A stretch of DNA of 64,000 nt from Gigaspora margarita (lineage: Eukaryota > Glomeromycota > Glomeromycetes > Diversisporales > Gigasporaceae): assembly GCA_009809945.1 (NCBI GenBank), contig WTPW01000155.1:567317-631316 (forward strand), given 5' to 3'. Position 1 is the stretch's first letter. Each line of letters opens with the position of its first letter. The notes below the pieces were generated by a model, which made no database searches, was not told the origin of the DNA, and saw nothing but the letters and a program-made list of their open reading frames with translations. Positions 21,511 through 32,569 of this stretch are shown here, piece after piece. The position numbers were made by a program, and so were the translations under genes.

Positions 21511-22086
21511 GAAAATAAAAAAATTAATAAAATCAAAAAAAACATGTGCTTAGAACAAATTAAGAAGTAAAATAAAAATACTTGCATTATATTATCTAAA
21601 ACTTCTTAATGATAAATAGTTAATCAACTATTAAAAGTAGTAGATTAGATTTAAAGATATTAAAATCGTTTTATCAATCTAAAATATAAAAGAAGTATAT
21701 TCGAATTAAAAAATTATTGCATTGTAATAAAACAATTCTTTTTATAATACTTTTAATATTCCAAGTTAAATTTTTTATAAAGATCCTTTGTACATTTTTT
21801 GCATCTTTGTGTAATTTTTTATTATTTTTTACTTATTTTTTTAGTAACCTACTATTTACTATAAATTGTGAAGTATGTGAAACAGTTAATACTACACACA
21901 ATAAACAAAAAATTGTAGTTCATGGATATTTGCTTGTATTTGTATTTGCCTTTTTTGTAATAAGAAAAAATATTAATTTTGAACAAGTTATGTGCCTACT
22001 TATGTGCCGGTAGCTTTTTTTTTCAGTATGTTTTTTAAGTTTTTCAAAAATGTCTATATGCAGATCGAATAAATCTATACTAGTTA
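21511..22086. other. AT-rich leader before the transposase
   Basis: A 98-codon plus-strand frame (21717-22013) is hydrophobic and Phe-rich in an extremely T-rich stretch; I do not trust it as a gene. No promoter motif can be assigned. Confidence 0.4.
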
Positions 22087-23472
22087 ACTATTGGGTTTCC
22101 AATAAAGAACAAAAATTGTGATAAATCTTTTTACTGGTGCTGTGAACATAGAGATTCTCGTAATGGTAAAAAAAGAGCGGTCACAATTTTAGAAGGCCAA
22201 ATTCATATTTTAAAAAAGTTTAGTGAATATAACCATGCTCCTGAACCAAGCCATGTTGATGTAATTCAAGTACTAAATAATATAAAGAAATTGGTATCCC
22301 AAACCTGTGAGAAACCATCTCAAATAATTCATAATACAACAATTGATATGCCCAAGGATTCTTTTTATTATATGCCTAATAATGAGGTATTGCGCAAGCA
22401 AATTTTATGTATATGCCTTAGAAATCTGCCTTCTCAACCACAAACACTACAAGAAATAGATATTTCTATTCAATTACAAACAACTATGAGAGGAGAATAA
22501 TTTTTAGCTAGAAAAATAGATATTGATAATGAAAAGATTATAATTTTTTATACTAGTAATAACTTACTTCACTTTGAAGAAGCAAATTACTGGCTAATAG
22601 ATAGAATATTCAAGACTGTGCCCACACTTTTTCAACAATTATATACTATTCATACTCCAGTTGGAGGTAAAAGTAATTTCTGAGTTTTTCCTTTAGTCTA
22701 TATTTTAATGACGAACCAATTAGAGGAAAGTTATAAACATGTATTTCAAGAGTTATTAAACTTAAGCAAAGAAGCAGGTTATAATTTAAGCCCATCTGTA
22801 ATTATAACTGATTTTGAGCAATTAGTTATTAATACTATTCAATCTAAGTTTCCTAATTCTACACATAAAGGTTGTTACTTTTATTTTTGTCAAAATCTTT
22901 GGAAAAAAATTCAAGCTGAAGGATTAGCTATCAAATATGGTTGTAATGAAGTTTTTAGTCTTAGATTATGCCATTTAGCAGCACTTGCTTTTCTTCTTCC
23001 TTTAGAGATTCCAGTTGTATTTGATATGATTAAGTCCATGATGCCTTCTAATACTACTGAAATTATTAATTATTTTGAAAACAATTACATCTATAGAAGG
23101 ATTCGACAATAGCTTCAAAATGGAGTTGCAACCCATAACCCACCTTTATTTTCTCTATCATTTTGGTCAGTACATGAATTGGTTGAAAATGGATTTTCTA
23201 GAACACAAAACTTAGTTGAAGGATGGCATAATAGATGGAACAATATTGTAGAAAAAATGCATCTTGGTACTTATACAATTATTGAAAAAATGCGCAAAGA
23301 GCAGCAACAAGTTGATGTGCAAATTGAACATGTTTTGTATAGTAAACCTTGTCCAACTCAACAAAAACACTTAATTGATCATGAAAAAAGAATTCTATCA
23401 GTTTATAATAACCATAATACTTATATACTTATTGATTTTTTAAAAGTTATTGCACATAATATTTCTTTATAA
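22087..23472 (+). pseudogene. MULE transposase with FLYWCH-like N-terminus, three nonsense codons
   Basis: One continuous frame of about 462 codons is broken only by TAA at 22498 (codon 138), TGA at 22681 (199) and TAG at 23110 (342). Residues 12-50 resemble a FLYWCH zinc finger (FYWCCEHR, then NHAPEP supplying a His). The DDE core is visible: Asp172 in YWLIDRIFKTVPTLFQQLY, Asp242 in VIITDFEQ, Glu378 in LVEGWHNRWNN. The conserved C-x2-H helix reads GCYFYFCQNLWKKIQ, with His changed to Tyr. A MULE transposase cuts the element at its TIRs and integrates it. It lies between the MULE TIRs at 13096 and 27075, so it is this element's own enzyme, now dead. The true start is not certain; no good ATG is seen near 22087. 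Confidence 0.87.
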
Positions 23473-24645
23473 TTATATAATATTAGGATTATGATAAGAA
23501 AAAACAAATATTATAAGCTTTTTTAAAAGAAATTTTAAAAATAGCCCAAGCAAATTGATCTGTAGATAATATGCATATATATTTTTCTTTTTTATTTCTT
23601 GTTTCTTTTTCTTTTTATATATTATTTCATTTTATATTGCTAGTATTTTGAATATTATAGGAATTGTTTTATTTTATATTACTAGTATTTTTGACTTATA
23701 TTGTTGGTATTTTTTTTTATTTCTTGTTTCCTTTTCTTTTATTCTTCTTTATTTTTATTTCAAAAAAAAATTCTTTGTTATTATTTAGCCTACACATTAT
23801 TTGCATATAGCAAAGATATTTACTATAAATTTATTTCTTGCAAAGATATAAAACATTGTAAAATTGAAGTAAGAATTTATTAAAATGCTGGGCAGATATA
23901 AATGAGCTATGCGATTGGAAGAAAATTAAATATGTAAAAATCTTCCCTGTTCTTTAATAAAAACATGCTTATAATTATTTCAAAAATAACATAAGTTTTC
24001 ACTTTTACAAATATTTGTCTATTTTTAAGACTTTCACATTTGTATTAAGTTAACAAAAAGTATATACTAAGCCATCCAAGTAACTATCTTAAACAAATAG
24101 TACAACAGTAACTTGTATAATAAAAAAGAAAGTAATATGTATATACATGTTAAATGATCCTTGATAGAATGTATAGACATGAGTTTATTATATGCGAATT
24201 TCTATGTGTTAAACTCATGGAATTGCAATTCTATTAGACATAGATATACAGTCCAATATAGTTCATTCATATGCAACTATCACAGGTAAATTAGTAACTT
24301 TCGCTACTAATTAACATAACCTCAGATAGGACACACTTAATAAATATTGTTCAGGTAATACAGAGCATATATTCAAAAAGAAGTATTTTTGGTTTATTTT
24401 ATATTTGATTTTATTCAAAGAAGTGATTCAAAATTACTTTATTTCTGCTTATAAATATTGATTTAACTTTTATTTACTATATAATAAATCAATCACACAA
24501 TTATTAACTCCTAAATTAATTAAAGACTTTTTATGCAAACTACTATTTTATACACTAAAACCCTATATAATCATAATTCTGATCATCACATTAATCACAT
24601 ACCCACATGACAATCCAATCGATTTGATCTTTTTAGCCAAACATA
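23473..24645. other. AT-rich MULE interior, no gene
   Basis: T-rich and A-rich tracts. A 60-codon frame at 23701-23883 is Phe/Tyr-rich and taken as noise. Confidence 0.5.
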
Positions 24646-24653
24646 GACTGAAA

Positions 24654-26162
24654 TAGTGTTCTGATAGTGTTCTGACCTGGGTAAGTATCACCCAGGTCTC
24701 CTATGGGTCAACCCGTATGAGTTGGTTATAACTATATATACAGGCTGTATCTAGTGTTCTTATCTGGGTTGGGTGACCTATATGCATTACAGGTCAGAAA
24801 TTGTTATAACCTGAGTCAAATGTAATGGTATTGAAAAATGCAAAAGTTGAAAAATGCAAAAATTGGAAAAAATTAGTGTATAACTGGGGGGTTTTTTTTT
24901 TTAAGAATTAAACTATAAAATTTTTTATTTCATCTGAGTTCTTAGGTTACCACCTGCAGGTGACCCATAGCAGAATTTTTTCTACTATCCAGTATTTATC
25001 TGAGTTGAAATTTTCATGACGGGTATGAAAGGAAATTCGAGTTGCATAGCAAAAATCAAAATCAGGCTGTGTTAAAATTTTTTATTTTATTAGTTACAAT
25101 TTTTAGAGATCAACAAGAATTAAAGGTATTAAAGAATACTTATGAATTTAGAGTATTGAAAGATACTTAAACATTTTAAATATAGAAATAGTTTTTTAGT
25201 ACCAAAAGATAATTAAATATTTTAAATAGGAAGAGTTTTTAGTATAAAAAGATACTTAAAAGTCTTAAATATAAAAAGCTTCATAAGAAATGCTTTCTTT
25301 GTATCATTTTTAGCCTATAACAAAAAGTATTTAAGAGCCCAAAGCTCGCCTTAAAATAAAAACAACTCAGTAGAGTTAAACTCAGTATGAGTTAATAGCT
25401 TATTCGAGTTCTAAAACTTTGAAATCATATCTAGTAGAAGTTAGTTTCCTAAAAATACTTCCCTTATAATAAAATTAATTGTCATATTTTTGTATTCCCA
25501 TAATAATCATAGTATATACAGTCTTGATATCGCTAAAATAGAAAGAGTTACTAAGCAAATCAGATCAATTCCTTTTTTTTCCTTAAAAATATAAATATTA
25601 ATTGAGCCCTGATTCTATTATTGATTACCTTCTATATTAAACAAAAGCCACCCTATAATCGAAGCATATTAACAATCAATTCCCATAACTTCACATTTGA
25701 TTAATTATCGATCTTTGTGATTTTATATTATCCCTGATTTCAGTTTCTGGCCACCTCTAGCTGCCATCAGAATTTATATTGGAAACCTGATTGACCTCAC
25801 CAAACCTGTGACACATGCATCATGTGACAACATAAACGAAGTTCACAATTGAAATTGAAGAATCTCATTTATAAATAATTGACTAAAGAGAAAAAATCAA
25901 AAATTAAGCCTTATACTAAACTACAGAAATCACACAATAAACTAAAAAGAAGATACTTAGCTTAGTATACCCAAATCACCGCAGCAAGACCCTTTGAACC
26001 TCAAGACCCAGACCAAAGCTTCAACACCTCTTTCTACCTGCCAATTCAAGGAACTAGAAGTCTTGTTTGATAGTTGTATATAATTTAGAACTATTAGAAG
26101 TGCTAATAGATAGTTTTAGCCAACCGCCTGCACTTAACACTTTCATATGGGTCAGAACACTA
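24654..26162. mobile_element. hAT-like TIR element, 1.5 kb, non-autonomous
   Basis: Ends TAGTGTTCTGA (doubled at the left) and GGGTCAGAACACTA. Flanks GACTGAAA (24646-24653) and GGCTGAAA (26163-26170) form an 8-bp TSD with one mismatch. Near the left end an inverted ACCTGGG / CCCAGGT pair (24676-24694) is present. No transposase. It carries or overlaps the LTR-like repeat L2 at 25300-26130. Confidence 0.7.
25300..26130 (+). repeat. LTR-like repeat family L2, copy 1
   Basis: Shares with 48300-48990 and 51200-51960: AATAAAAnnAACTCAnTnnAGTT, AGTAGAAG, GCAAGACCCT or similar, and CTCTTTCTACCTGCC. A TATTTAAG or TATAAAAG box followed ~30 bp later by AATAAAA looks like an LTR promoter/R region. No coding capacity. 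Confidence 0.6.
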
Positions 26163-26170
26163 GGCTGAAA

Positions 26171-26814
26171 GTAAATATTAAAAGTACTGAAAGTATTATT
26201 TTTCTTATTTACACATAGCATTAATTATGCATTGCTTTAGAGCTTTACTTCTAAGCTTTACTAAATATATGAATATTACTCTTCACAATGATACTACTAA
26301 AGTTTGCACCTCAACTAATACTGATGCAGTATAATTTTTTATAATGCTAAATTTTTAAGCTTGGTATTACTCTCATATAAAACAGTCTCTATTATGAGAC
26401 ACCAAATAAATATAGCGAGCTGGTAAAATTTAGGTATTGTAAATTGACATATTTTGTAATGTACTTAAGTAAGTTAATAACAAAAATTTTGTTAAATAGT
26501 ACTAATTAATTAATATGATGAGATTAATATTTTTAATATTAGTTGTGGTGAATGATTTAATTCCTAAAATTTTGGATAAAATTTATTAAATAATGTAAAA
26601 AGAATTAAAAGACTAATGAATAACACAACTATTTAATTATTCATGTACTGAATTAACATAGATAAAAAGAATTGGCAAAAAGCTTATCTTAAAATACTTC
26701 ATTTAATAAATTATAGTTATTATACGCATAGACTAAATAAATGCGAATGAGAAATTAAATAAATAGCTTATCTTGTCATATTGAATTCAGGTAAATAAAA
26801 AATTGAACAAAAAG
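26171..26814. other. AT-rich MULE interior, no gene
   Basis: Only simple AT-rich sequence seen. Confidence 0.45.
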
Positions 26815-27075
26815 CTATCAGTAAAATGGGCTGTCGGGAAAAGTACATTCGATAAAACTTAGTGTCAGAGAAAAATCAAATTAGAAATATGTTCTATTAG
26901 AGAAATATTTTGTCAAAAATATGAGATGTCAGTAAAAGAAGCTATAGAAAACATGGTATGTCAAGGAAATATTTTGTCAACAAAAAGTGCTGTAGGTGAA
27001 ACATTCTGTTATGAATATGGGGTCAGTAAAATGAGCTAGCAGGTAACTAACTTTCAGGAAATCATACTACAATCA
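26815..27075. repeat. MULE right terminal inverted repeat
   Basis: Reverse complement of 13096-13400 with moderate divergence. The last bases CTACAAT match the left tip ATTGTAG. A short insertion (GAAATCATA) after CTTTCAG is absent from the left TIR. Confidence 0.8.
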
Positions 27076-27305
27076 TAGAATTCATAATATCTATCATCTA
27101 TCCATAATTTTTCTTAATCGAATGGAAAATCATGCTATATCAAATTTTTTCTCAATTTTATATTTAATGTCCTTCCCGACTTAGATAAATTTAACAATCA
27201 GCAGGCTGTGCACAAGAAACAGTTTTATAACAGGTAATCAGTAGATAATCATGGTTCATTTATAGGAACTATGGCAAAATTGACATCACGTTTCTAACTG
27301 ATATT
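27076..27305 (-). repeat. LTR-1 5' LTR, second half
   Basis: Continues exactly where 13094 breaks off, matching 10650-10871 (ATATCTATCATCTAT, CAGCAGGCTGTG, GATAATCATGG). Confidence 0.82.
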
Positions 27306-27563
27306 CATAGTAATATTATATAGTCAGCCAATCATTTTTTAAAGATATTTTAGTAACCACTTGACCAATTTGGACAATTTCACCTCCTTTAGATATGTCT
27401 TAGTAAGCTCTACAACTTTCAATTAGTGGCATTCACTATTAATTTAGTACAAAAAAGTTTTATATAAATTATTGTCAAAAAATCTTGGCATTTTTTACTT
27501 ATATAATTTACATAGTAATCTGTATTACATTATACTATAATCTTGTACTAGATAACTAGCAGA
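27306..27563. repeat. Foldback MITE family M, right arm (copy 1)
   Basis: Reverse complement of 8691-8961, marking the outer edge of nest 2. Confidence 0.78.
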
Positions 27564-27949
27564 TCATCAATTAAGCTAAATTGATTTCAAAATTAAGCAA
27601 AAATTATTCAGCACGTCAAATTATATATAATTTTAAATTTTTATAAAATTTTAAAAAATTTTAAGGTAGTTATTATTTCTAAATATAGTAATGCAATTAT
27701 TAATTCAAAATTACATTAATTACCAAATATAGAATAGGTTAAAGTAGAGAGAATTTTTGATAATTGACAGATGATCGACCAATCAAATTGCAAAATTTTG
27801 ACTAATCCGGATCATCCTGAAGAAAACAAAGCAAGCAAAAAAAGAGAAAAATGTGAAAAATACAAGAAATGATAGTCCAAACCTACTTTGGTACATTAAT
27901 AAAAAATGTTAGAAAAACTAGTATAGAGTTATGCTTAAAATTGTTTGGC
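27564..27949. other. AT-rich spacer, no gene
   Basis: Nothing recognisable. Positions 27779-27790 (ACCAATCAAATTG) resemble part of the 9689 MITE end, too short to call. Confidence 0.4.
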
Positions 27950-28196
27950 AAAAACACCTAAAATTTGAGAAGCAAAAAACAGTTTTTGATAATTATCTTG
28001 GCATCCAGTAGTCCAATTTGAATAAACTTTTTTAAAAGTAAAGCTCTCAGTAAGCGCATCTAACAAAAAAAGTTTATTCAATTCTGATTACTAAATTAGA
28101 AGTTATTAAAGTAAATAGATTTTGTTATTTTTAGCAAATTAGGTCAAAATTGGCCAAAATCTGGTTATGACCTATATGAGAGATGTCTGAGGTCCT
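27950..28196. repeat. AGGACC-family MITE, left-truncated copy
   Basis: Matches 29675-29932 almost throughout (CAAAAAACAGTTTTTG, ATCTTGGCATC, GTAAATAGATTTTGTTATTT). Its right end reads GATGTCTGAGGTCCT. A clear left terminus is missing. Confidence 0.7.
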
Positions 28197-28525
28197 ATTT
28201 CAGAAAGGCAATTTTACTTATAGATTCTTCTAAATATAATACAAATGACCCTAACCCTAATTCTAAACAAAATAAACATTAAATTAGATAATTTTTTAAT
28301 ATTCCCTTTGCTTTAACCGATCACCAAATATAGTAATATATAGTAATTAAATAAATCATTTTTAAAAAAATTATAAAATTTGTAAATTATATACAATTTG
28401 TTATGCTAAATAACTTTATTTAAAAAAATTGCTAGTATATTAATAAAAAATTTAAGTAAATATATTACTATATTTAGTAATTCTAGTTACTATAAAAACT
28501 ATAAATTTAAAATTTCACTTAAACT

Positions 28526-29524
28526 AAAGGGTATGGCAATATAGCGAAGTTGGATTGTTGTCACCCCCAAGTGACAGGTGCAGAGTTCAATTCCTACTGA
28601 AGATGTTTTCAAAAAATTGTATCTTTATTACAGAACTAATTTGCGCTTTAACTAATTGTATCTTTAATCTGTAATCTGGATTATATCAAGTTATTGGGAG
28701 TCAACATTTTGTATAATATTGCATGAGAAAAAAGAGGACAAAAAATCCTAGAAATTAGCAGAGAAACTTACTTAGCAAAATCTAAGTGAAGAAGTACTCA
28801 ACTTTTGATAGTGATAAGAAAAGGATCTTGGATAGTAACTAACTGAAATCAAACCAAAACAAAAGAGTTAGAGGACCCTACCAACTGGATCACTAGAGTC
28901 ATACTGGAGGAAAAGGACATGTATTACAGAAGCATATACCAAGAGAAGGGAAACTATATGGTACCCTAATGCCAGATTGACCAACTCTTCCAGATCTTAG
29001 GATTGAAAGTAGGGATGCAACTGGGAAAAAGGATCCAGAAGAGCGACTGACCAGGTACCAGGGTTGAGAAAACTTCACAAGGGCAAGAAGTAGATAATAG
29101 TAGTAGTTTAAAGATAATCCCTAACTGCAAGTAGTCCATCTCAGTAGATGTATATATTACCAAAGCATAGGTATTACCTGTATAGAACAGGAACTGCTCT
29201 ACCAAGTCTCTTACTGAGGATAAAGTAGTCCTAAAGAGGTAGAAAAGAATCCAGATCATGTTCCAGTAATACAAAATGGGTTGGCAAATGGCAATGATCA
29301 AAGGGTTTAAAATAGACAATGACTGTTATGTGGGTTGCAGGTATGGCAGCTAGTGTAGAACCTTTGGGTGGCTACTTAAATAGGCAACCAAAAGTGCAGG
29401 TGTGGCTAGTTGTACTTTTGTCAATGTACTATATCAGGTGACCTCTATATAGGAAGCCCAGGACCTTATAATGCTTGAATAAAACTCTTACTCCACTCCT
29501 GAAGTGAGCAAAAAAAAAATTAAA
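28526..29524 (+). mobile_element. Long tRNA-headed retroposon (SINE-2), ~1.0 kb
   Basis: A 23-bp TSD (28503-28525 and 29525-29547, one mismatch) flanks it and an A run (29510-29519) ends it. The head carries box A TAGCGAAGTTGG (28542-28553, a perfect consensus fit) and box B GAGTTCAATTCC (28583-28594). The body has clearly higher GC than its surroundings and shows no long ORF. The tail contains GAATAAAACTC and a short ACT/AGT hairpin before the A run, different from the LINE-B tail. The source LINE is not in this window. Confidence 0.85.
28529..28607 (+). promoter_or_regulatory. tRNA-like Pol III promoter of SINE-2
   Basis: Box A and box B lie about 41 bp apart as in tRNA genes. The acceptor strands do not pair by eye, so it is not called a tRNA gene. 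Confidence 0.7.
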
Positions 29525-29636
29525 AAATTTAAAATTTTACTTAAACTTAATTATTTTAAAAACTGTAGCATAAAAATTTTTAAACTTTTTTTTATTTAAA
29601 AGATATTGATTTAAAAATTTATAATTTAATTTTTAG

Positions 29637-29932
29637 AGGACCTCAGACATCTAGTATAGAGGTCATACTTGAAATTTTTCAGCAAAAACATCTAAAATTT
29701 GAGAAGCAAAAAACAGTTTTTGCCAATTATCTTGGCATCTAGTGGTCCAATTTGAATGAACTTTTTTTTTTAAAATGAAGCTCTCAGTGAGGCGAATCTA
29801 ATAAAAAAAGTTTATTCAATTCAGATCACTGGATTTTAAGTTATAAAGTAAATAGATTTTGTTATTTTCAGCAAATTAGGTCAAAATTGGCCAAAATTCA
29901 GTTATAACCTATATGAAAATGTCTGGGGTCCT
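29637..29932. mobile_element. AGGACC-family MITE, 296 bp, 8-bp TSD
   Basis: TIRs AGGACCTCAGACATCT and ATGTCTGGGGTCCT; exact TSD ATTTTTAG (29629-29636 and 29933-29940). The 8-bp TSD points to the hAT superfamily. Same termini style as 41464-42286. Confidence 0.88.
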
Positions 29933-29940
29933 ATTTTTAG

Positions 29941-30459
29941 CTTAATATCTTAGATATTTAGCTCTGTAAAATTTTTAAAAAGTGATCACAATAATATGGT
30001 AGGCTACTGTATATTTATCCATTATAAAAATTTGATATAAAAGTTCTTAATAATTTTTTTTTTAAATTTCAGTTTTTTAACTGTACTAAATTAAACTTTT
30101 TGTATTAAATTTAGTACAACTTATAGATATCTATTAATATTAATACAAACTTTTGAATGAATATTTGTATTTATAAAAGTAATTTGTTATATAGAAGACA
30201 AAAATAAATGCATTTATATGAACATTAATATTATTATTAATATATTATTTATTATTCAAGTATAGTATTAACATTTGTATGCATATTAGTATTAGTTTAT
30301 ATAAATATTAGTATTAGTGTTTAAAATTCAAAAAAATTTTACTTGCACAAATTTACAATTTTGTGTAACAAAGTAATTTTATTATAAAAATTTATATGTA
30401 CAGAACCATTTTTTTTGCCTATTAAAAAATTTACATGTACTGTATATTGGAGGTGTGTT
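29941..30459. other. AT-rich spacer, no gene
   Basis: Stretches such as ATTAATATTATTATTAATA near 30220; nothing functional seen. Confidence 0.4.
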
Positions 30460-30905
30460 TAACTAATAAAATCAAATTATAGATATATATCAAATTTTAT
30501 ATACAAATTTTTATGCATGATGTAGATCACAATTTTTTATAATTAGATAATAAATTTTAAATAGATATATAGCTATAACAATATTATATTTCAAAATAAA
30601 ATTTTTGTAAAGCCTAATATCAAATCTTTGATAGAAAGTTATATTTTTATTTTTTGAATTTGAATATAAAAATTCAAATTCTACTACAATTTTTAAATTT
30701 TTATATTCAAATACAAAAAATAAAAATGTAACTTTGTTAACAAAGGTCTAATATTAGGCTTTACAAAGATTTAATCTTGAAATATAATATAGTTAATTCT
30801 ATATATCTATTTAAAATTACTATCTAATAATATTGATCTGTATAAAAAAATTCACATATAAAATTTGAACATAATTTTGATTTATATAGTTGATCTTACT
30901 CTAAC
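30460..30905. repeat. Foldback repeat, ~445 bp
   Basis: Centre near 30685 (AATTTTTATATTCAAAT flanks). GTAAAGCCTAATATCAAA at 30608-30625 pairs with TCTAATATTAGGCTTTAC at 30748-30766; outer AATCAAATTATA pairs with TTTTGATTTATATAG. No TSD determined. Confidence 0.72.
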
Positions 30906-30939
30906 TGTACATGCATGTGCAAGCCTATTTTAAACCCTA

Positions 30940-31082
30940 GTTGTTATAAATATTTATTTGAATATTTATATAAATATTAATATAAACATTTATATGAATA
31001 TTAATATAAATGTTAATATTAATGTTAATATGAACATTAATACTAATATTAATATAAAAATTAATACTAATATTACTACTAA
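30940..31082. repeat. ATTAATAT-type low-complexity tract
   Basis: Many near-repeats of AATATTAATATAAACATT. Confidence 0.75.
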
Positions 31083-31084
31083 CT

Positions 31085-31270
31085 AGTGTTTAGCCAAAAC
31101 TTTTAGGTTTTAGCCAGCCAAAACTTCTAAAACTTCTGAAAACTAGTTTTGCCAAAAATCCAATCTGAAACTTAAGAAACTTCCAAAACTGGATAAAACT
31201 TTTTAAACTTTCAAAACTTCTGAAACTTTTGAAATTAGCAAAACTTCTAAAATTTCTAAAAACTATAGTG
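31085..31270. repeat. CAAAACTTCTGAAACTT short tandem motif block
   Basis: AAACTTCTGAAAC-like units recur many times. The complementary motif (GGTTTTAGAAGTTTTC) fills 32570-32780, so the two blocks face each other as diverged inverted repeats about 1.3 kb apart. A minus-strand 62-codon frame here is Phe/Lys/Ser-rich noise from the repeat. Confidence 0.6.
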
Positions 31271-31805
31271 CAGGACACCTAAAGGATGAATTTTTGAAAT
31301 TTGTCCCATTTTCAAAATTTTCATATTGAAATTTGATGTCTTTGTGAATCCTTGCATTTTGATTGGCTAATAATTAATTTTTAAAAATATTTTAAAATTA
31401 ATTTAAAAATTAATTTTAAAATTAGCCAATAGCAGAAGGCTAAACATATGACTTGTCCCATTTTTGGCCAAATTTTTATGGATTATATAAAAATACTTTA
31501 CTTTTAAACTCATTAATTGAAAAAATTTACATCAATTTTTGAAAAGTTAAGGCTGCTAAGTTGTAGCAAATTAGCTAAATTACAAAATAGGTGCCTATTT
31601 TTTGTGATATTGGTTTTATATTGAATATTATTAGCTTTTAAAGTTTGTGAAGTCCTTAGATGTCCCACACTGTAGAACCTCAAAATATAAATAGGTAGAT
31701 TAGGTATGAATTTGCTTAGTTTTGGGGTTTTTTGTACAGATCTTTTCATGGTTTTCTGCAGATCTTTCTTTTTTTAGTAATTTTATAATTAATCTGATCT
31801 ATCTA

Positions 31806-31979
31806 CAGTCAACTCCCGCAATAGTCACATCTCGCTATAGTCACAATCGCGCTATAGTCACCATAACTTTATTTATCTGATCATACAAACTATATGAATT
31901 CTTTCTTGCTTTAGTCACAATTTCGCAATAGGCCCATAAAATACTAATTTTGGCATGTGACTATTGCGGGAGTTGACTG
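31806..31979. mobile_element. pogo/Tc1-like MITE, 174 bp
   Basis: TIRs CAGTCAACTCCCGCAATAGT and complement (27 bp, nearly perfect) with TA at 31804-31805 and 31980-31981. CAGT ends with TA target sites are typical of the pogo/Tc1-mariner group. High-identity arms suggest it is young. Confidence 0.92.
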
Positions 31980-31981
31980 TA

Positions 31982-32569
31982 TATATATTTCAGGGTCCTC
32001 TAAAATTAATAAGCAATAAAAATATCATATAAATAATAAATAAAAGAGGAATTGAGAAATAGATAGGTTTTTAAATTTAGATTTATACTATTAAAAAATA
32101 TGGGCTTTACCAGTTTTTTGGGCTAAAGAAAAACTTCTAACAATAGCCAATAAAATCACAAAAATTTGCATTGTATAAAATAGTAAGGATAAGGCTATTT
32201 GAAGTTAATTCTTCAATTAATATTACTTTTAGGAGACTTAGAATAGAGAGGGCAGATATAAAATAAAATAAATTAAAAATGAACAAAGATAGGACAATTT
32301 TACTAGTTAATACAAATCAGATGATTGGTGAAAGTCATCCAGTATTTTGATTGGTTGTTTTGTTTAGTTAGTAAGTAATATTAACTGAAAATTTAATTTC
32401 AAATGGCCTAAATAACATTTCCTATAATAAATTAGTTTTTTATTCTGAATAATTTGTATTTTAGTTTTTTGTTTTCTTATTATATTCAAGTTTTTCAAGT
32501 TTGTAGAACTGTTTATTATTATTATTATTATTATTATATTGAGTGTTCTCAAGTTTGCAGAATTATTTT
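31982..32569. other. AT-rich spacer with a MITE-end fragment and (ATT)n
   Basis: Positions 32196-32230 (GGCTATTTGAAGTTAATTC) match the left end of the Harbinger-like MITE at 46857. An ATT microsatellite lies near 32512-32537. No gene. Confidence 0.5.

Larger units (their letters stand above)
13096..27075. mobile_element. ~14-kb MULE (Mutator-like) transposon with long TIRs
   Basis: The left end (13096-13400) and right end (26815-27075) are inverted repeats of about 250-300 bp. Shared landmarks include GGTCAGTAAAATGAGCT, GTAACTAACTTTCAG, CAACAAAAAGTGCT and CTACAAT at the tip. Flanks TAGGATTCC (13087-13095) and TAGAATTCA (27076-27084) form a 9-bp duplication with two differences, the length usual for Mutator elements. 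The intact LTR copy (10640-10660) gives the empty site. Inside, a MULE transposase with FLYWCH-like N-terminus lies at 22087-23472. Nested LINE-B (5.3 kb), hAT-like (1.5 kb) and other insertions leave a core of about 6.5 kb. Confidence 0.85.
8962..27305 (-). mobile_element. Gag-only LTR retrotransposon (LTR-1), hugely expanded by nested insertions
   Basis: Two copies of one LTR-like repeat flank an internal region of about 1.9 kb. After subtracting nested elements each LTR is about 530-545 bp. The left copy is 8962-10871. The right copy is split by the MULE into 12792-13094 and 27076-27305. Both begin TGTCAAAGG on the plus strand. A CATAG direct repeat flanks the whole (8957-8961 and 27306-27310), though the exact LTR boundary is uncertain by 2 bp because the end reads ATATC or ATATT where CA is usual. 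The internal region encodes a gag-like remnant on the minus strand and no reverse transcriptase, so it needs enzymes from elsewhere. Confidence 0.75.

Noticed and set aside
22087..23472. Alternative genetic code to explain in-frame stops
   Set aside because: All three stop codons occur once each in the MULE frame, and LINE-A/B frames end normally. Nonsense mutation is simpler.
28529..28607. tRNA gene
   Set aside because: Same reasoning: promoter boxes within a retroposon, no convincing cloverleaf.
31268..31995. AGGACC-type element bounded by AGGACACCT and GGGTCCT
   Set aside because: The ends pair for only a few bases and no 8-bp TSD is present.
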